A DNA stretch of 64,000 nt from an uncultured Collinsella sp. (GTDB lineage Bacteria; Actinomycetota; Coriobacteriia; Coriobacteriales; Coriobacteriaceae), in contig CATWSG010000003.1 of assembly GCA_958353395.1 (NCBI GenBank), forward strand, positions 62,001 through 126,000, in the 5' to 3' direction. Of this stretch, positions 44,931 to 53,229 are shown piece by piece (within the stretch, counting starts at the first letter, position 1; every line of letters starts with the position of its first letter). The notes beneath the pieces were generated by a model, which did no database searches, was not told the DNA's origin, and saw only the letters and a program-made list of their open reading frames with translations. Both the position numbers and the translations under genes were made by a program.

Positions 44931-44980
44931 AGATATAGCAAGATATAGCAAGATATAGTGAGATATAGCAACGTATAGCG
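44931..44980. repeat. Tandem 10-base repeats in the ATPase promoter region
   Basis: Five units of AGATATAGCA (the third and fifth degenerate) lie end to end. On the coding strand they read TGCTATATCT, each resembling a -10 box. The period equals one DNA helical turn. Confidence 0.85.
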
Positions 44981-45103
44981 CTGTTCGCGGGTTCTTACGG
45001 TGGTGCTATTTTCCGAATGCCGCGCGGATAAAGCGCTGGGCGAACAGCTTGTTGGCAACTCACGAGGGCTCGGGGTGCCAATTTGGGGTGCAGTAGTGCT
45101 GCG

Positions 45104-45261
45104 CCACGAAAAGGGCCTATCTACTACGTTTAAGCCGCAGGGGTCAACCATAGTCGGCTTTTTCGAAAATCGACAAGCTGTCTACCTGCGGTTTTGTTTT
45201 CGCACTTTTCAGCATGGTCTGGGCTCTCCGCGTTAACGTAGTAGATGGGCCCCTTTTGTGG
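45104..45261. mobile_element. MITE-like element, 158 bases
   Basis: Terminal inverted repeats of about 29 bases (45104-45133, 45233-45261) share ATCTACTACGTT and outer CCAC(G/A)AAAAGGG. The interior has a CCGCAGG/CCTGCGG pair and no coding frame. It is unrelated in sequence to the element at 20599. The surrounding 44981-45321 contains no other recognisable gene. Confidence 0.65.
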
Positions 45262-45321
45262 CAAGGGGCCGACCTGCGGCTCAGGGTAGCCAAAAAAGCC
45301 ACGTCCCAAAAAGACTGTTGG

Positions 45322-45390
45322 AAGTTGCGGTGGAATAGTTCCTGTTTTTGCTGCTGAAGGCTTTGAGCAGGAACTATTCCACCGCAACTT
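45322..45390. repeat. AGTTGCGGTG hairpin element, copy 2
   Basis: Perfect 23-base arms (45322-45344 and 45368-45390) starting AAGTTGCGGTGGAATA. The loop (TGCTGCTGAAGG) differs from the other copies. It lies 70 bases before the GntR regulator. Confidence 0.88.
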
Positions 45391-45462
45391 ATGAGGGGGG
45401 CGGGGGATGCGATAGTATTGCATGGTGGTATTCGATTAACCGAGGCTTCATCCGAGGGCTTT

Positions 45463-46155
45463 ATGGAACAGCACCAGCATTATCAGAGCCTGCAAGATCA
45501 GGCATACAACGCATTGCGCTCCAAGATCATCTATGCCGAGCTCAAGCCCGGCACGCGCCTTTCGGCGATTGGTCTGGAAAAAGAGACGGGAATCGGGCGC
45601 ACGCCCATTCGCGAGTCCTTTGTGCGTCTGCGCGAGCAGGAGCTGGTGGAAACGCGTCCCAAAAGCGGCACCTACGTCTCTAAGATCAGCATGGAACGCG
45701 CCGAGAATGCTTGTTTCTTGCGCGAGAAGCTCGAGAGAAGCGTGCTTATTAAATGCTGTTCGGCCGCCTCGCCCGAGCAAAAGCAGCGGCTCGAGCAGAT
45801 TCTTGCCGAGTCCGAGTCGCTCGACCATGGCGAAACGCGCCGTTTCTTTGACCTGGATAACCTGTTCCATGAGACATGTTTTGAGATTGCCGGTCGTCAC
45901 ATGTTGTGGGATTGGATGAAGAGCGTCAACACACATTTTGAGCGATACAACTGGTTGCGTATGGTGTCGCAGGACCTGGATTGGGAGCCGATTCGTCGGC
46001 AGCATCGCCGGATTCTCGAGGCCATTAAGAGGGGCGATACCGATGCGGCGAGCTATCTGGCAGAGACGCACTTGCACCTGATGCCCGAGGAGCAGGGCCC
46101 GGTTATCGCCTTGCATCCCGACTATTTTGAGCTGTCCAAAGACTCGGCCATCTAA
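45463..46155 (+). CDS. GntR-family regulator with FCD domain
   Basis: 230 residues. Winged helix at about 5-72 (A-Y-N-A-L-R-S-K-I-I, then G-x-G-R-T-P-I-R-E-S-F-V-R-L), then an all-helical FCD domain with D-L-D-N-L-F-H near residue 131 and H-R-R-I-L-E-A near 186, the metal/ligand positions. I chose ATG 45463, 5 bases after GAGGG; the frame is open further up without a ribosome site. FCD regulators often sense sugar acids or other carboxylates. It is convergent with the KDPG aldolase gene, so a role in aldonate/uronate control is plausible. Confidence 0.88.
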   Translation: MEQHQHYQSLQDQAYNALRSKIIYAELKPGTRLSAIGLEKETGIGRTPIRESFVRLREQELVETRPKSGTYVSKISMERAENACFLREKLERSVLIKCCSAASPEQKQRLEQILAESESLDHGETRRFFDLDNLFHETCFEIAGRHMLWDWMKSVNTHFERYNWLRMVSQDLDWEPIRRQHRRILEAIKRGDTDAASYLAETHLHLMPEEQGPVIALHPDYFELSKDSAI

Positions 46156-46169
46156 TCAATCCCCATATA

Positions 46170-46236
46170 AGTTGCGGTGAAATAGGGACTGTTTTGCGGC
46201 CTAGGTGGCGCAAACAGTCCCTATTTCACCGCAACT
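46170..46236. repeat. AGTTGCGGTG hairpin element, copy 3
   Basis: Arms 46170-46198 and 46209-46236 pair over 28 positions with one bulge. Outer word AGTTGCGGTGAAATA, then GGGACTGTTT. It lies between convergent genes; the rest of 46237-46496 has no recognisable gene. Confidence 0.88.
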
Positions 46237-46496
46237 GCGTTGGGGCGTAACCGGGGCACAAAGCTGCGGCGCCGCTTGGAGGAAAAGACCAGAAGCAAGG
46301 GCCCATTCCTCCAGACGGCACCGCAGCTGTTTTGGTGGCTCGGCTTTTGTCGAAGTGGCTTAGTTGAGCGCGACGGCCAGCCGAGTAGGCAAAGCGGCTT
46401 GGAGGCGTGTCGCTTCCGTCACGTTCTATCAGCATACAAGACGTTTTCGGTTCTTGTTCGTGACGGAAACGGCGCGCTTCCGAGCCGCTTTAAAAG

Positions 46497-46528
46497 AAAA
46501 GGGGCGAGGTTTAGGGCACGCCCCCTTT
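46497..46528 (-). terminator. Terminator of the KDPG aldolase gene
   Basis: On the minus strand: AAGGGGGCG, a loop of about 12 bases, CGCCCC, then TTTTCTTTT. Confidence 0.8.
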
Positions 46529-46546
46529 CACGATAGAGAGCTAAAC

Positions 46547-47188
46547 CTAGCCGCGGACCTTCTTGACGACGTCCATGGCCTCGTGGGCGATCTGCTCGAC
46601 CTTGGAGAAGTCGCCGTCGGCAAACAGGGCCGGCTTGACCATCCAGGTGCCACCGCAGGCGATGATGGCGGAGGAGCTCAGGTACTCCTCGACGTTGGCG
46701 GTGCTCACGCCGCCGGTAGGCATAAAGCGGTGACCGACAAACGGAGCGGCGAGGGCCTTGATGGTGTTCAGGCCGCCATACTGGGACGCGGGGAAGAACT
46801 TGGTGACCTTGAGGCCCAGGTTCTCGGCTGCGGTGACCTCGGAGGGGGTTACGGTGCCGGGAAGGACAGGCAGGTCGATGTCGATGCAGTGCTTCACAAC
46901 GTCCTCGTTGTAACCCGGGGAGACGATGAACTTGGCACCGGCTGCGCGGGCCTGCTCAACCTGCTCGACGGTCAGGACAGTGCCGGCGCCAACGCACATC
47001 TCGGGCTCGGCCTCGGCCATAGCGGCAATGCACTCGGCGGCGCAGGCGGTGCGGAAGGTGACCTCGGCGGACTTCATGCCAGCTGCCATAAGGGCGTGGG
47101 CGAGCGGAGCGGCGTCCTCGACCTTGTCGAGCACGACGACCGGCACGATGCCCAGGGACTCAAGCGTGGTGTAGAACTGATCGAACAT
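46547..47188 (-). CDS. eda: 2-dehydro-3-deoxy-phosphogluconate aldolase (KDPG/KHG aldolase)
   Basis: Splits 2-keto-3-deoxy-6-phosphogluconate to pyruvate and glyceraldehyde 3-phosphate. 213 residues, the usual length. The Schiff-base lysine is in V-T-K-F-F-P-A near residue 135, with G-A-G-T-V-L near 71, and the phosphate-binding end P-T-G-G-V-S near 160. I chose ATG 47188, where AAAGGAA is correctly spaced; the longer frame has no ribosome site. It lies downstream of the KDG kinase gene on the same strand, with 253 bases and a stem-loop between them. Confidence 0.93.
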   Translation of the reverse strand: MFDQFYTTLESLGIVPVVVLDKVEDAAPLAHALMAAGMKSAEVTFRTACAAECIAAMAEAEPEMCVGAGTVLTVEQVEQARAAGAKFIVSPGYNEDVVKHCIDIDLPVLPGTVTPSEVTAAENLGLKVTKFFPASQYGGLNTIKALAAPFVGHRFMPTGGVSTANVEEYLSSSAIIACGGTWMVKPALFADGDFSKVEQIAHEAMDVVKKVRG

Positions 47189-47387
47189 AATGTTCCTTTC
47201 GATGTATGGCGCGCATGGGCGCGTGATTGCCAAATATGCTGGTCAGGAGCCGATTTTGGATTGGTTATCGGAGGCACTGCTTGGGGTTCAAGCAATTCCA
47301 AAACCAGCTGCTCGACCAGTCATGTAGGGAATGCCAGGCAAAACCGGAATGGGACTGGTGGTTTTGTCCGGCCGGAGGAATCGGGGA

Positions 47388-47427
47388 GCGGGCCGCAGGG
47401 GTATGGGATTGGAAAGCTGCGGCCCGC
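47388..47427. terminator. Stem-loop after the KDG kinase gene
   Basis: Perfect 11-base arms GCGGGCCGCAG and complement with an 18-base loop, 15 bases beyond the kdgK stop. There is no T-run, so it may be an RNA 3'-end stabiliser or a Rho-dependent end. Confidence 0.5.
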
Positions 47428-47441
47428 GGAATGGAGACGGA

Positions 47442-48476
47442 CTAACGCGCGACGCGGGTGCCACCGTCGGCGGCGTTGGCCACGGCTGCGATCTCGTCTG
47501 CGGTCACTAAGTTGGAATCGCCCTTGATGGTGAGCTTGAGGATCGAGGCTGCAATCGCGTAGTTGACGGCGTCCTGCGGGTCAAAGTCGTTGATGAGGGC
47601 ATGGACGAAGCCGGCGTTGAAAGCGTCGCCGGCGGCAACGCCCTCGAGCACGTGCACGTCGTGAGCAGGGGAGAACCAGTGCTCGCCGCTCTCGGCGTCA
47701 AAGAGCATGCCCATCCAGATGGAGCGCTCGACGCAGGAGATGTTGCGGACGACCGAGGCGACCTTTTTGCAGCCGTACTCGGCGCAGATCTGACGGGCCA
47801 TCTCGACGTAGGTGTCGCGCTCCTCGATGCCATGGGCAAGGGAACCAGAGACGCAGGTCATGCCGAGGCCGGCGGGCGCATCCTCGTCGTTGGCGATGCA
47901 GATGTCGACGAGCGGCAGGAGTTCCTTCATGGTGGCCTGCGACTTCTCGGGCGACCACATCTTGCCGCGATAGTTCACGTCGCACACGGTGGTGATGCCC
48001 TTGGCGCGGCAGGCGGCGAGTGCCTCCTTGCAGGCGGCGGCCATCTCATCGGAGACGGCGGGGGTCACGCCGGAGAAATAGAAGACATCGATGCCCTTGA
48101 GGATCTCGCCCCAGTCAAAGACGTCGCGTTTGGCCATGTTGATGGCAGAGAACTTGCGGTCGTAGACGCAGCCGTTGCCGCGCTGCGAGGCGCCGACCTC
48201 AAACACATAGGAGCCAAGACGGTCGCCCTGACGCACGACGCGCGTTGTGTCGACGCCGTAGGCCTTCAGCGAGCGCAGCGCGCACTCGCCTAGGCGGTTG
48301 GCCGGGACAACGGATACGTAAGCGGCCTTGTCGCCTTGGTAGGCCAGGGAAAGAGCGGTGTTGGCCTCGGCGCCACCGTAGCGGACGTCAAACTCGGTTG
48401 CCTGCTCAATGCGCAGATGATCTTTGGGCGAGAGCCTCATCATGATTTCGCCGAAGGTAAGAACCGTTTTACCCAT
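47442..48476 (-). CDS. kdgK: 2-dehydro-3-deoxygluconate kinase (KDG kinase)
   Basis: PfkB-family sugar kinase phosphorylating 2-keto-3-deoxygluconate. 344 residues. N-terminal T-F-G-E-I-M-M-R-L-S-P, G-G-A-E-A-N-T-A near residue 34, and the PfkB signature G-V-A-A-G-D-A-F-N-A-G-F near 285 with the catalytic Asp. An A-N-D-E-D-A motif near 200 is typical of KDG kinases. I chose ATG 48476, with AAGGAG upstream. It takes the product of UxaA (30.8 kb) and probably of the IlvD/Edd enzyme (36.7 kb). Divergent from a LacI gene. Confidence 0.9.
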   Translation of the reverse strand: MGKTVLTFGEIMMRLSPKDHLRIEQATEFDVRYGGAEANTALSLAYQGDKAAYVSVVPANRLGECALRSLKAYGVDTTRVVRQGDRLGSYVFEVGASQRGNGCVYDRKFSAINMAKRDVFDWGEILKGIDVFYFSGVTPAVSDEMAAACKEALAACRAKGITTVCDVNYRGKMWSPEKSQATMKELLPLVDICIANDEDAPAGLGMTCVSGSLAHGIEERDTYVEMARQICAEYGCKKVASVVRNISCVERSIWMGMLFDAESGEHWFSPAHDVHVLEGVAAGDAFNAGFVHALINDFDPQDAVNYAIAASILKLTIKGDSNLVTADEIAAVANAADGGTRVAR

Positions 48477-48519
48477 GGTCGCGCAGCTCCTTCTTGCTCG
48501 TGCGTACACCTTTGATATG

Positions 48520-48577
48520 GCGTTGGCGCGGAGGTGCCAAGACGGTAGGGTACATCTTTGCACCTCCGCGCCAACGC
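48520..48577. repeat. Perfect 18-base hairpin upstream of kdgK
   Basis: Arms GCGTTGGCGCGGAGGTGC (48520-48537) and its exact complement (48560-48577), 22-base loop. It lies between the kdgK start and the LacI operators, so it would be in the kdgK leader. Confidence 0.85.
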
Positions 48578-48581
48578 TTGC

Positions 48582-48627
48582 CGAAATCGGTTTACGAAAT
48601 CGGTTTCGTTTCGAGTTGTAGTATACT
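48582..48627. promoter_or_regulatory. Tandem LacI-type operators and promoter between kdgK and lacI
   Basis: CGAAATCGGTTT occurs twice, at 48582-48593 and 48595-48606, with a 13-base period; the second continues to TTTCG, giving the half-palindrome CGAAA...TTTCG. A TATACT (48622-48627) forms a -10 box for the rightward gene. Confidence 0.75.
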
Positions 48628-48711
48628 CACCTACAGCGTTTTGCAAGTGAGATTTTTAAAAAAATGCCTAAAATGGCTCAGACTGCTGACAATTGGGAAA
48701 CGGGGTGCGCC

Positions 48712-49734
48712 ATGGCGCAGATGAGAATCAAGGACATTGCCGCCGAGGCGGGCGTGAGCCCGGCCACGGTCTCGCGCTATCTCAACAACCGCCCCGGGCA
48801 GATGACCGAGGAAACCCGCGCTCGCATCGCGGCGGTTATCGAGCGCACCGGCTATCGCCCACGTGCCGCCGCGCGCAATCTGCGCAGCTCGCGTACCAAC
48901 CTCATCGGTGTGATCCTGGCCGACATCGCCAACCCGTTCTCTAGCGCCATGCTCGAAGGACTTTCCGCCAGCGCCGCCGCGCGCGGCTGCTCGCTTATGA
49001 CGGCCATTAGCGGCAACGACCCCGCTAAGGAGGCCGAGTCGCTCGCCAGACTTATCGATGCCGGCGTGGACGGCCTGGTCGTCAACACCTGCGGAGGCAA
49101 TGACGAGGCGATCGCCGCGGCAGCGGGACGTCTGCCCGTCGTGCTGCTCGACCGCGACGTTGCCGACGGCGGTGTCGATCTGGTGACATCTAACAACCGT
49201 GAGCTGGTCGCTGGCTTGGTAGACGAGCTCGCCGCCGTTGGCAGCGAGCGCCTGTGCCTGCTCACCGAGGCAAGCGACGACAGCCCCGTGCGTCGCGAGC
49301 GTGCCGAGGCCTTTGCCGACGAACTTTCGCGACGCGGCCTTGCGGGTGAGATCGTCACTCTGGCCGACGGTGGCGCCTCGGGCGTCGGCCGCTTGGACGA
49401 GACCATCCGCGGCTATGCAGGCAAAAAGCTCGGCCTCATTGCCGTCAACGGCCTGGTCTTCCTGCGTCTGACCGAGGCGCTGGCGCAGCTTGGTCCCTCG
49501 CTGCCGGCGGGGCTCAAAATCGCGACGTTTGACGACTACCCCTGGAACCATGTGCTCTTTGGCGGCGTGACCACGGCCGCGCAGGACACCCTCACCATTG
49601 CCGAGCGCGTGGTCGAGCGCCTTTCCGAGCGCATCGACGTCGTCACCACCACCGTGGGCGAGGCCGCAAAGCTCGCCCCCAAGCGCATCGAGATTCCCGG
49701 CCACATCGAACATCGCGCTTCGACCTCGCGCTAA
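48712..49734 (+). CDS. LacI-family regulator, probably of kdgK/eda
   Basis: 340 residues. Head at about 4-55 (I-K-D-I-A-A-E-A-G-V-S-P-A-T-V-S-R-Y-L-N-N), then a sugar-binding core that resembles KdgR of Firmicutes: A-D-I-A-N-P-F-S near residue 68, F-D-D-Y-P-W near 275. The start is uncertain: ATG 48664 and ATG 48673 are also in frame, but the domain begins right after 48712 and GGGG lies upstream. It is divergent from kdgK with tandem operators between, so repression until KDG is present is likely. Confidence 0.87.
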   Translation: MAQMRIKDIAAEAGVSPATVSRYLNNRPGQMTEETRARIAAVIERTGYRPRAAARNLRSSRTNLIGVILADIANPFSSAMLEGLSASAAARGCSLMTAISGNDPAKEAESLARLIDAGVDGLVVNTCGGNDEAIAAAAGRLPVVLLDRDVADGGVDLVTSNNRELVAGLVDELAAVGSERLCLLTEASDDSPVRRERAEAFADELSRRGLAGEIVTLADGGASGVGRLDETIRGYAGKKLGLIAVNGLVFLRLTEALAQLGPSLPAGLKIATFDDYPWNHVLFGGVTTAAQDTLTIAERVVERLSERIDVVTTTVGEAAKLAPKRIEIPGHIEHRASTSR

Positions 49735-49868
49735 CCGCTCGTTCGCAACCGCCTGTTCGCGCACGTTTTTTGAGCGCTTGATACGCTTTAACCCTGCGGA
49801 AACATTTTTCTGCGATAGTATCTGCGATATAGACCAGTCGAAACCCGCCCGAAAGAAAGGGGAGCGAC

Positions 49869-51206
49869 ATGAACCAGCAGAACATCGATTACGTACTCCG
49901 CTCCGTAGAGCAGCGTGACATCCGCTTTGTGCGTCTGTGGTTTGTCGACATTCTCGGCCGCCTCAAGAACTTTGCCATTAGCCCCGAGGACCTCGAGGTC
50001 GCTTTTGAGGAGGGTATTGGCTTTGACGGCTCCGCCATCGAGGGCTTTGCCACGCCCGAGGAAGCCGACATGCTGGCGTTTCCCGATGCTTCGACCTTCC
50101 AGATTTTGCCGTGGCGTCCGAGCCATAACGGCGTCGCCCGCGTGTTCTGCGACGTGTGCACTCCCGATCGCAAGCCGTTTGCCGGCGACCCGCGCGATGC
50201 CCTGCGCCGCATGTTCTATAAGGCCGAGAAGGCTGGCTATCTGCTCAACGTGGGTGCCGAGCTGGAGTATTACTACTTCCCCGACGAGCACACGCCCGAG
50301 CCGCTCGACAACGTGGGCTACTTCGATCTTTCGGTGAGCGATGCCGCCCGCGACCTGCGCCGCAACACGGTCCTCACGCTCGAGAAGATGTCCGTGCCCG
50401 TGGAGTACACCTTCCATGCCGCCGGCCGCTCGCAGCACGGCATGAGCCTGCGCCACGCCGAGGCCCTGAGCATGTCCGACGCCATCACCACGGCCAAACT
50501 CATCATTAAGCAGCAGGCCTACGAGAGCGGCTGCCACGCCTCCTTTATGCCCAAGCCGTTGGCAGGCGAGGACGGCAGTGCTATGTTCCTGTGCCAGTCG
50601 CTATTCGACCACGACGGCAACAACGTCTTTTGGGGCGAGGACGACGAGAAGTACCACCTCTCCGATATCGCCAAGCACTACATGGCCGGCATTCTGGCGC
50701 ACGCGCGCGAGATCAGCGCCATCACCAACCCCACGGTCAACTCGTACAAGCGCATCACCACGGGTGGCGACTCCGTGCCGCAGTACGCCACGTGGGGCCT
50801 GCGCAACCGCGCGAGTATGGTCCGCATCCCGGTCTACAAGCCCGGCAAGCAGCTGTCCACGCGCATCGAGCTGCGCAGTCCCGATCCCATGGCCAACCCG
50901 TACCTGGTCAACGCCGTCACGCTGGCGGCTGGTCTGGACGGCATTGAGCGCAAGCTGGAGCTCCCGCCCGAGGCAACGGCCGAGACGCTCAAGCTTACCG
51001 ACCGTCAGATGGTCGAGGCCGGCTACACGCCGCTGCCGCGCTCGCTCAAAGAGGCGCTCGACGTGTTTGAGGACTCGCAGTTTATGAAGGATGCCCTCGG
51101 CGAGCATATCCACAGCTTCTTCCTCAAAAAGAAGCGCGACGAGTGGCATAAGTTTGAGTCTACGATCACCGAGTGGGAGATTAAGCACTACCTGGCGAAC
51201 TCCTAA
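49869..51206 (+). CDS. glnA: Glutamine synthetase, type I-alpha
   Basis: ATP-dependent synthesis of glutamine from glutamate and ammonia; dodecameric, cytoplasmic. 445 residues, the short alpha form. G-F-D-G-S-A-I-E-G-F near residue 50, E-L-E-Y-Y near 130, H-A-A-G-R-S-Q-H-G-M near 185, and R-S-P-D-P-M-A-N-P-Y near 335. The adenylylation Tyr of GSI-beta (N-L-Y-D-L-P) is replaced (R-K-L-E-L-P), so control by GlnE is not expected; feedback or regulator binding is more likely. GAAAGGGGAG precedes the ATG. Confidence 0.96.
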   Translation: MNQQNIDYVLRSVEQRDIRFVRLWFVDILGRLKNFAISPEDLEVAFEEGIGFDGSAIEGFATPEEADMLAFPDASTFQILPWRPSHNGVARVFCDVCTPDRKPFAGDPRDALRRMFYKAEKAGYLLNVGAELEYYYFPDEHTPEPLDNVGYFDLSVSDAARDLRRNTVLTLEKMSVPVEYTFHAAGRSQHGMSLRHAEALSMSDAITTAKLIIKQQAYESGCHASFMPKPLAGEDGSAMFLCQSLFDHDGNNVFWGEDDEKYHLSDIAKHYMAGILAHAREISAITNPTVNSYKRITTGGDSVPQYATWGLRNRASMVRIPVYKPGKQLSTRIELRSPDPMANPYLVNAVTLAAGLDGIERKLELPPEATAETLKLTDRQMVEAGYTPLPRSLKEALDVFEDSQFMKDALGEHIHSFFLKKKRDEWHKFESTITEWEIKHYLANS

Positions 51207-51256
51207 TCGCGCTGGCTTGTTCCAGTACGATTGAGCTCATTTCTTTGGAGGCCGAT

Positions 51257-51919
51257 ATGTCCGAAAAGAGTGCCCTGTTCATGGCGCGCACGACGCGCTT
51301 CCACGAGTTTGCCCGCAGCTTGACGACCACCCTGGGTGTCGAGGTGAGCCTGGCCACCCCCGATTCGCCGACTGCGGCGCACGACTTTGACCTGCTGATT
51401 CTCGATTCCGATGGCATCCGCAGCGACCGCATCGATCAGATTGCCAAGTGGCTTGACGATCGTGGCGGCGTCCCCATGCTGGTGATCGTCGACGACGAGG
51501 CCCTTGGCACCCTGCGTCTGCCCAATCATGCGCATGCCGACTTTGTATGCCCCACGGCGACGCCCAACGAACTCAAGGCTCGTGCGCAGCGCCTGATGGG
51601 CGAGGAGGAGACCGTCGCCGCCGACGATGTGCTCAACATCGATAACCTCGAGATTAACCTGGCCACCTACCAGGTGACGCTCGATAACGAGCCCATCGAC
51701 CTGACGCTGATGGAGTACTCGCTGCTGAGCTTTTTGGCGACGCATCCCAACCGCGCCTACAGCCGCGAGGTGCTGCTGCACCGTGTGTGGGGCTTTGAGT
51801 ACTGCGGCGGCACGCGCACCGTCGACGTGCACATCCGACGCATCCGCTCCAAGGTGGGCCCGCAGATCGCGGCGCACATTACCACCGTCCGCGGCGTGGG
51901 CTATCTGTTTAAGGACTAG
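51257..51919 (+). CDS. Orphan OmpR-type regulator with degenerate receiver (GlnR-like)
   Basis: 220 residues. The first 105 have a receiver-like layout (L-L-I-L-D-S-D-G, then M-L-V-I-V-D-D), but the acidic pocket and the Lys are poorly kept. A clear winged-helix Trans_reg_C domain covers 125-218 (L-T-L-M-E-Y-S-L-L-S-F-L, R-T-V-D-V-H-I-R-R-I-R-S-K, V-R-G-V-G-Y-L-F). No histidine kinase is adjacent. Being directly after glnA and lacking a good phosphorylation site, it resembles actinobacterial GlnR. GGAGG is 6 bases before ATG 51257. The glnA link is inference. Confidence 0.8.
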   Translation: MSEKSALFMARTTRFHEFARSLTTTLGVEVSLATPDSPTAAHDFDLLILDSDGIRSDRIDQIAKWLDDRGGVPMLVIVDDEALGTLRLPNHAHADFVCPTATPNELKARAQRLMGEEETVAADDVLNIDNLEINLATYQVTLDNEPIDLTLMEYSLLSFLATHPNRAYSREVLLHRVWGFEYCGGTRTVDVHIRRIRSKVGPQIAAHITTVRGVGYLFKD

Positions 51920-51940
51920 CAAGTAAATAGAGGAATGTGA

Positions 51941-51970
51941 GGGTACCGGAGATTTCTCCAGTACCCTTTT
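51941..51970 (+). terminator. Rho-independent terminator after the orphan regulator
   Basis: Stem GGGTACCGGAGA with one mismatch, two-base loop, TTTT. Confidence 0.85.
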
Positions 51971-52101
51971 CTCGTTTAGGGCGAAGAGAAGACCTTTCAC
52001 CGATTTAAAGTGTGTCAGTAAAAACAATATCAAACGTATAGCACTATCTCACGAATATCATTTAGTTACCGTATCTCCCTACTGCACGGATGGAGGAAGA
52101 A

Positions 52102-53229
52102 ATGCGTTATTCGAGAAAGGTGATTGTCGGATTCATAGTATTGCTTGCCGCCCTGATGTCTCCAAGGTTGGTTTTTGGAGACGACGACTTGGTTCGTGTC
52201 ACACCGCAAATAGCTGTGGAGCAAGCGCAAGCTTTCTTTGATGACGTATCGGATGAGCCGGTGACCGCTTGTGACCCAGTAAAAATGGTGAATTCCGATG
52301 GGGAATCAATCGGGTATATCGTTCGCGCGAAGCGGGATGACGTTAACTATGGCTACGTCGTATTTGATTCAGAGCGATCTTGGTGGATCAGCGAATACTG
52401 CTTGGCTCCGAACGCCCCTATGCCCATTGAGAATACAAGCGATGAAATAGCTCTTCTCGCATCCCAAGATGACATCGTTGCTTTGAAATTTGACGAGCTG
52501 TCTTTTGGTATTGCAGATCTGGATAATAACGTTGTTTTAGATGAGAAGGGATGCCGGTCAACAGCGGTGTTTTCTGTGGGAAATAGCCGCAGCGGATCTC
52601 CAGGCAGGTTCGAGGATGTTTTCGTATCGCCCAAAGACCTGTATAAGCAAGGATATGTCATTGACGCAAGTAAAACAATTTCAGGGATGATAACGCCTAC
52701 ACAATCAGAGGTTATTAAAGAAACGGGGACCTATGCTTGCGATGTGTCTGCAATGTTTGCGGTAAGCAGCCATTATGTAACGCTAAACCGGCTCAAATTG
52801 CCAGACTTATATCATGAGATTTGGCAGTTATCGGGAACATCCGGCGATCCAAATAAGTCATTCGATCAAGCTACGGGCCTTTACTTTACCCAAGGAAGGA
52901 CTCCATCTCCAAATGCTGCCCCGGCTATTAAGGAGTTCTGTGCTAGGCGCGGGAAAAGGCTTGAGACATCATTTGCTTGGTATCCATCTTGGGATTCTTT
53001 CAGGGCAACTGCAGATTCTGGAAATCTCAGTATTTTTTCTGGGACTCTCAGGTCAAGCCATGACGCTCATGCGATGGCTGTTGCGGGATATGTGGCTATG
53101 CATAATACATATTCAAATGATAAGAAATATATGCTTGTTGTCTGGGACGGTTGGTTCAATCAGCTGCGTTTTCTTCCATATGACACAACGATTTATATAT
53201 CGCATGAAGGGACGTATTGTGGAGAGTGA
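52102..53229 (+). CDS. Secreted papain-fold-like cysteine peptidase homologue (cassette 1)
   Basis: 375 residues. Sec-type signal peptide (about 1-26: M-R-Y-S-R-K, hydrophobic core, cut near V-F-G). A pro-domain-like region has G-Y-V-V-F-D-S near residue 90, as in C10/streptopain pro-regions. The C-terminal half has a possible triad: Cys213 in Y-A-C-D-V-S-A-M, His323 in D-A-H-A-M-A-V-A-G-Y, Asp349 in W-D-G-W. Order and spacing fit C10/C39-like peptidases; activity is not shown. The protein at 58718-59890 is a clear paralogue. ATG 52102 has GGAGG 5 bases before it. Base composition is A/T-richer than the surroundings. Confidence 0.7.
   Translation: MRYSRKVIVGFIVLLAALMSPRLVFGDDDLVRVTPQIAVEQAQAFFDDVSDEPVTACDPVKMVNSDGESIGYIVRAKRDDVNYGYVVFDSERSWWISEYCLAPNAPMPIENTSDEIALLASQDDIVALKFDELSFGIADLDNNVVLDEKGCRSTAVFSVGNSRSGSPGRFEDVFVSPKDLYKQGYVIDASKTISGMITPTQSEVIKETGTYACDVSAMFAVSSHYVTLNRLKLPDLYHEIWQLSGTSGDPNKSFDQATGLYFTQGRTPSPNAAPAIKEFCARRGKRLETSFAWYPSWDSFRATADSGNLSIFSGTLRSSHDAHAMAVAGYVAMHNTYSNDKKYMLVVWDGWFNQLRFLPYDTTIYISHEGTYCGE

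Noticed and set aside
45000..45236. A 78-codon plus-strand frame
   Set aside because: It runs through the MITE-like element at 45104 and its terminal repeat, has no ribosome site and no homology I recognise.
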